Shown piece after piece: positions 60,637 through 64,000 of a stretch of DNA of 64,000 nt (its first letter is position 1; each line of letters starts with the position of its first letter). The notes under the pieces were generated by a model that was not told the DNA's origin, searched no databases, and was given only the letters and a program-made list of their open reading frames with translations. The stretch is from Salinilacustrithrix flava. Its GTDB lineage: Bacteria; Actinomycetota; Acidimicrobiia; Acidimicrobiales; Salinilacustritrichaceae. The translations under genes were made by a program, and so were the position numbers. The stretch lies in NCBI RefSeq assembly GCF_041228405.1, contig NZ_CP133888.1, positions 3,844,001-3,908,000 on the forward strand, read 5' to 3'.

Positions 60637-61298
60637 CGGCTGACGACGCCCCCCGCTCTCGTCGGGACCTCCTGCGCCTCGGCGGGATGACGGTGGTCGT
60701 GGGTGCCCTGCTGGCCAGCTGCAGCTCCGACGACGACCCCCCGGCACCGGCCCCGGAGGACGAGACGGAGGAGACGCGGTCGGACGTCGCCCCGACTGGC
60801 GGGGCAGATCTCGACGTGCGCCTGCTCAACACCGCCCTCTCGTTGGAGGTCCTCGTCGTCGCCACGTACCAGGCTTCCTTCGACCTCGGCTTCATCCAGA
60901 GCGGGCCGGCCACCGACGCTGTCACGCTCTTCCAGCAGCACCACGGGGAGCACCAGAGCACGCTGGTCGCGGCCGTCGAGGCCGCGGGTGCCGAGCCCTT
61001 CCTCACGCCCAACCCGGTGGTGAAGGCCGGGCTCGTCGACCCGACCATGCTGTCGGTCACCGCCGAGCGGGACTTCCTCAGGCTCGCCAGGGATCTGGAG
61101 CAGGCGTCGACCCAGCTGTACGTGCACGCCACCACGCGTCTGAGCACCCAGGCGCTGCGCTCGACGGCGATGTCCGTCAGCGGGGTGGCCGCCCGGCGGG
61201 CCAGCATCCTCGGCCTGCTGGGTGACCTCAGCTCCGAGCGCCTAGCCTTCGTCCCCACCGACAACCCGCTGCCCACGGACGCCGTCGTCACGGACTGA
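60633..61298 (+). CDS. ferritin-like lipoprotein (Tat signal)
   Basis: 221 residues. Twin-arginine RSRRDLLRLGG plus lipobox LLASC (Cys30) indicate a Tat-exported lipoprotein. After an Asp/Pro/Glu-rich linker comes a ferritin-like bundle: ALSLEVLVVATYQ and FQQHHGEHQSTLV, parallel to the preceding protein. The GTG overlaps the previous stop (GTGA). The pair looks like a duplication, one soluble and one lipid-anchored. Confidence 0.82.
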   Translation: MTADDAPRSRRDLLRLGGMTVVVGALLASCSSDDDPPAPAPEDETEETRSDVAPTGGADLDVRLLNTALSLEVLVVATYQASFDLGFIQSGPATDAVTLFQQHHGEHQSTLVAAVEAAGAEPFLTPNPVVKAGLVDPTMLSVTAERDFLRLARDLEQASTQLYVHATTRLSTQALRSTAMSVSGVAARRASILGLLGDLSSERLAFVPTDNPLPTDAVVTD

Positions 61299-61303
61299 CC
61301 GGG

Positions 61304-62614
61304 TCAGCCGATGGCGTCGGCCGCGTCGCGGAAGGCAGGCGTGAGCACCTGACCGATGGTCGGGAACGGCAGGACCAGCTCGGCCGCGTCCTGGACGGTG
61401 CAGCCGCAGTGCAGCAGCGCAGCGACGATGCCGATGACATCGTCGAAGCGTGCGCCCGTGCCGGAGCAACCGAGCATCGCTCCGGTGGTGCGGTCGGCCA
61501 CCACGACGACGACGCCGTCGCCGAGGTCATCAGTCGCGTAGCGGGCGACATCGGAGTAGCGAGCGGTCCCGACGACCACGTCGTGCCCCTCGTCGGCGGC
61601 AGCCTCGGCCGTGAGGCCGATGGCGGCCACCGGCGGATCGGTGAACACGCAGTGCGCCATCTGCTCGGTGAGCGAACCAGGGGGCGTGTCGGTGAGGAGC
61701 CGGGCGAGCCGACGGGCCTCGTGGTTCGCCCCGTGCGTCCACGGCGATCGTCCGTTGACGTCGCCGATCGCCCGGAGCCAGTCGCGGCCCTCGACCCGGT
61801 ACTCGTCGTCCACGGCAGGGTCGTCGTCGAGCCCGACGTGGTCCAGCCCGAGCCCGGACCAGCGGGGTGCCTGACCCGTGGCCACGAGCATCGCCGCGGC
61901 CTCGATCGCCGCGCCGGTGGAGAGCGTCGCCCGGATGCCCCCCGACGTCTCGGACACGGTCGCCATCTCGGCATCGGTGCAGACCTCGATCCCGGAATCG
62001 CGGAGCTGGACGGCGAGTCGGTCGGCGACAGCGACGTCGACGCCGCCGGCCAGCAGCGCACCGGCCTCCACGACGGTCACCGGGCGGTCGAAGCCGGCCA
62101 TGATCGTGGCCGCCTCGCAGCCGATGGCGCCGCCGCCGAGCACCAGGAGCGACTCGGGCAGGTCGTCGGCCACCATCAGCTCGTCGCTCGTCAGCCAAGT
62201 GACGTCGTCGAGGCCGTCCACGGGCGGCACCACCGGTGCGGACCCGGTGGCGAGCACCACGTGGCGAGCACGCCAGCGTCGTCCGTCGGCCTCGACGATG
62301 CCTTCGTCGACGAGGCCGGCCCGGCTCCGGATGAGCGTGACGCCGGCAGCCTGCAGAGCTTCGGCGTGGGAGCCGTCGTCGAGGTGCTCGATGACCTCGT
62401 CACGGTGCCGGCGGGCGTCGTCCCAGGAAGAACCGGACGTGGCGTCGTGAAGCAGGCTCTTGCTCGGCATGCACGCCGTGAACGGGCATTCGCCGCCGAC
62501 CCGGTCAGGTTCGAAGCCGACCACGTGGAGGCCCTGCTCGGCCAGCGCCGTGGCCAGGGCCTCTCCGGCCGACCCGAGGCCGATGATGGCAACGTCGATG
62601 ATCTGGGAGGTCAC
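61304..62614 (-). CDS. class I pyridine nucleotide-disulfide oxidoreductase, altered active site
   Basis: 436 residues. FAD loop VAIIGLGSAGEALA, redox pair GGECPFTACMPSK (CX4C as in lipoamide dehydrogenase), NAD loop LLVLGGGAIGCEAA and second FAD motif RAIGDVNG. The C-terminal catalytic dyad of the family (HPTxxE) is replaced by FPTIGQ, losing both His and Glu. It may reduce another low-molecular disulfide or quinone. The GTG start is 4 nt after a possible 38-residue ORF. Confidence 0.85.
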   Translation of the reverse strand: MTSQIIDVAIIGLGSAGEALATALAEQGLHVVGFEPDRVGGECPFTACMPSKSLLHDATSGSSWDDARRHRDEVIEHLDDGSHAEALQAAGVTLIRSRAGLVDEGIVEADGRRWRARHVVLATGSAPVVPPVDGLDDVTWLTSDELMVADDLPESLLVLGGGAIGCEAATIMAGFDRPVTVVEAGALLAGGVDVAVADRLAVQLRDSGIEVCTDAEMATVSETSGGIRATLSTGAAIEAAAMLVATGQAPRWSGLGLDHVGLDDDPAVDDEYRVEGRDWLRAIGDVNGRSPWTHGANHEARRLARLLTDTPPGSLTEQMAHCVFTDPPVAAIGLTAEAAADEGHDVVVGTARYSDVARYATDDLGDGVVVVVADRTTGAMLGCSGTGARFDDVIGIVAALLHCGCTVQDAAELVLPFPTIGQVLTPAFRDAADAIG

Positions 62615-62618
62615 CGGC

Positions 62619-62735
62619 TCACGGCCGGATGCGTGCGGCGAGCGCGAGGCTCACACCGACGAGGGTGGCGGTGGCGTGCACGAGGTGACGTGCAGGCCGT
62701 CGGATGGCACCGGGGGGTGGGGGCAGCGCGAGCAC
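62619..62735 (-). CDS. possible 38-residue single-helix protein
   Basis: GTG-initiated reading frame VLALPPPPGAIRRPARHL followed by a hydrophobic stretch (HATATLVGVSLALAAR). AGGAAG lies 6 nt before the GTG, a better ribosome site than most genes here, and the stop is 4 nt before the oxidoreductase start, as in an operon. No homology can be checked; the evidence is position and signals only. Confidence 0.4.
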   Translation of the reverse strand: MLALPPPPGAIRRPARHLVHATATLVGVSLALAARIRP

Positions 62736-62838
62736 TTGGGACTTCCTGTGACGGATGGTGCAGACGGGAACTCGACATCCCTACCCCCCGTCGACCGGTC
62801 CATGACCGACGTGGCCGACGGCACAGTTGCTGGGATGG

Positions 62839-62867
62839 GTGCAGTCGCAGCGGTCGGGTGCCACACT
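62839..62867 (+). promoter_or_regulatory. promoter of rnpB
   Basis: -35-like GTGCAG (62839-62844), 17-nt spacer, -10 CACACT (62862-62867). The -10 is 8 nt before the 5' end set by the closing helix of the RNA. Confidence 0.5.
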
Positions 62868-62875
62868 GGCGCCAA

Positions 62876-63230
<355 letters not shown>

Positions 63231-63254
63231 ACATCGAGGAGACCCGACCGGAGT

Positions 63255-64000
63255 TCAGCCACGCAACCGCGAGGTCAGCCGACGCACGCGGTCGTGGGCG
63301 ACCGCGGCCGAAGCGGCGTTGGCGCCGCAAGCACCGTGCACGCCACCGCCCGGGTGGGCGGAAGCCGAGGCCAGGTAGAGCCCCGGCACAGCCGTCTCGG
63401 GCCGACCCATCCCCACGCGGGGACGGAACACGAGCTGCTGGTGGAGCTGGGCGGTGCCCAGGCTCTTGTCCCCGAGGAGCAGGTTGGCGTCGTCGGCCTG
63501 CAGGGACCGGGGGGACTGGATCTCCCGAGCACGGATGAGGCCTCGGAACCCCGGGGCGTCCCGCTCGATCCGCGCCTCGATGCGGTCGGCGAAGCGACGG
63601 TTCTGGTCGTGGTCCCAGGACCCGTCGAGCCGGTCGTCACCCTCGTCGGACCGGACGCCCTGAGGCACGCTCGTGTAGGCCCAGAGCGACTCGGTCCCCG
63701 CGGGCGAGCGACTCGGGTCGGCCGTCGTCATCTGACCGATGAGCAGGAACGGATCGGCCGGGATCCGACCGCACGCCAGCATCGCAGAGGAGTAGGTCAG
63801 CTCGTCCAAGGAGCCGGCCAGGTGCACCGTCCCCGCTCCTCTGACGGCCGGATCGCGCCACGGAACAGCACCGTCGAGGGTCCAGTTCACCTTGAACGTC
63901 GCCGCACCTCGTTGGTACCGAGCCATGTCATCGTGGACCTGGGGCGGCACGGCGCGCTCGGGGAGGAGGCTCTCGTACAGCGTCGGGGCGACCACATCGG
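63255..64000 (-). CDS. phytoene-desaturase-like FAD oxidoreductase (N-terminus cut by window edge)
   Basis: C-terminal about 248 residues of an amine-oxidase/phytoene-dehydrogenase-fold flavoprotein. VAPTLYESLLPERAVPPQV, FKVNWTLDGAVPW and the closing FAD motif PGLYLASASAHPGGGVHGACGANAA fit the CrtI/PYROXD2-like group. The FAD-binding N-terminus lies beyond the window and an internal methionine near the edge should not be taken as the start. It is convergent with rnpB, 24 nt apart. Substrate unknown. Confidence 0.88.
   Translation of the reverse strand, partial: DVVAPTLYESLLPERAVPPQVHDDMARYQRGAATFKVNWTLDGAVPWRDPAVRGAGTVHLAGSLDELTYSSAMLACGRIPADPFLLIGQMTTADPSRSPAGTESLWAYTSVPQGVRSDEGDDRLDGSWDHDQNRRFADRIEARIERDAPGFRGLIRAREIQSPRSLQADDANLLLGDKSLGTAQLHQQLVFRPRVGMGRPETAVPGLYLASASAHPGGGVHGACGANAASAAVAHDRVRRLTSRLRG

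Overview
The window is about 73% GC and densely coded on both strands. Many start codons are GTG, and many gene junctions are 4-nt overlaps (GTGA, ATGA) or 1-nt TGATG overlaps. The gene set points to Actinomycetota: WhiB, a BldC-like regulator, SepH, an MtrA/MtrB/lipoprotein operon, DUF3040 and DUF3566 membrane proteins, PimB-type glycosyltransferase and a group III phosphofructokinase. Gene style and content suggest the class Acidimicrobiia (an Iamia/Ilumatobacter-like organism), but that is inference. I see no mobile element, prophage, CRISPR array or tRNA; this looks like core chromosome.

Layout. 1-6.8 kb: partial acyl-CoA dehydrogenase, a ROK kinase without its zinc cysteines, a MoxR/DUF58/transglutaminase operon and a DUF3040 protein. 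6.9-12.2 kb: DinB, NUDIX, YbaK-like deacylase, a small catalase-fold protein, pantothenate kinase and inositol monophosphatase. 12.3-18.6 kb: the MtrAB-like two-component operon with a short LpqB-like lipoprotein, then phosphofructokinase, an SDR and glycerol kinase. 18.6-27.3 kb: ACT protein, TetR with a clear operator, alanine-type aminotransferase, pyrophosphatase, a second ROK kinase, a baeRF protein, a P-loop-less ATPase-like protein, an ArsA-type ATPase and an SRPBCC protein. 27.3-31.8 kb: a minus-strand operon sepH, queG, PimB-like transferase and two membrane proteins. 31.9-37.6 kb: two small cysteine proteins, an exonuclease/GIY-YIG fusion under an SOS box, TetR, DUF808, and bldC-like/whiB/trpD. 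37.7-42.2 kb: DUF3501, rubrerythrin, a PerR-like regulator with a 35-bp palindrome, DUF3566 and a class A penicillin-binding protein. 42.2-49.2 kb: an AddA/AddB-type helicase-nuclease pair with a VOC gene. 49.3-60 kb: stress protein, DUF885 peptidase, GlpD, MtfA, a TadE/TadE/TadG set, an alkyl-DHAP-synthase-like flavoenzyme and a glycerol-kinase-like FGGY kinase. 60-64 kb: two exported ferritin-like proteins, a modified disulfide reductase preceded by a possible 38-residue protein, the RNase P RNA gene (rnpB), and a partial phytoene-desaturase-like oxidoreductase.

Two window-wide points stand out. About twenty genes have a YANNNT hexamer 6-8 nt before the start codon, so they are probably transcribed as leaderless mRNAs; the same hexamer lies 8 nt before the folded 5' end of rnpB. 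Several regulators also have sharp palindromes next to or inside these compact promoters (two TetR genes, the PerR-like gene, the bldC-like gene, and the SOS box before the nuclease fusion).
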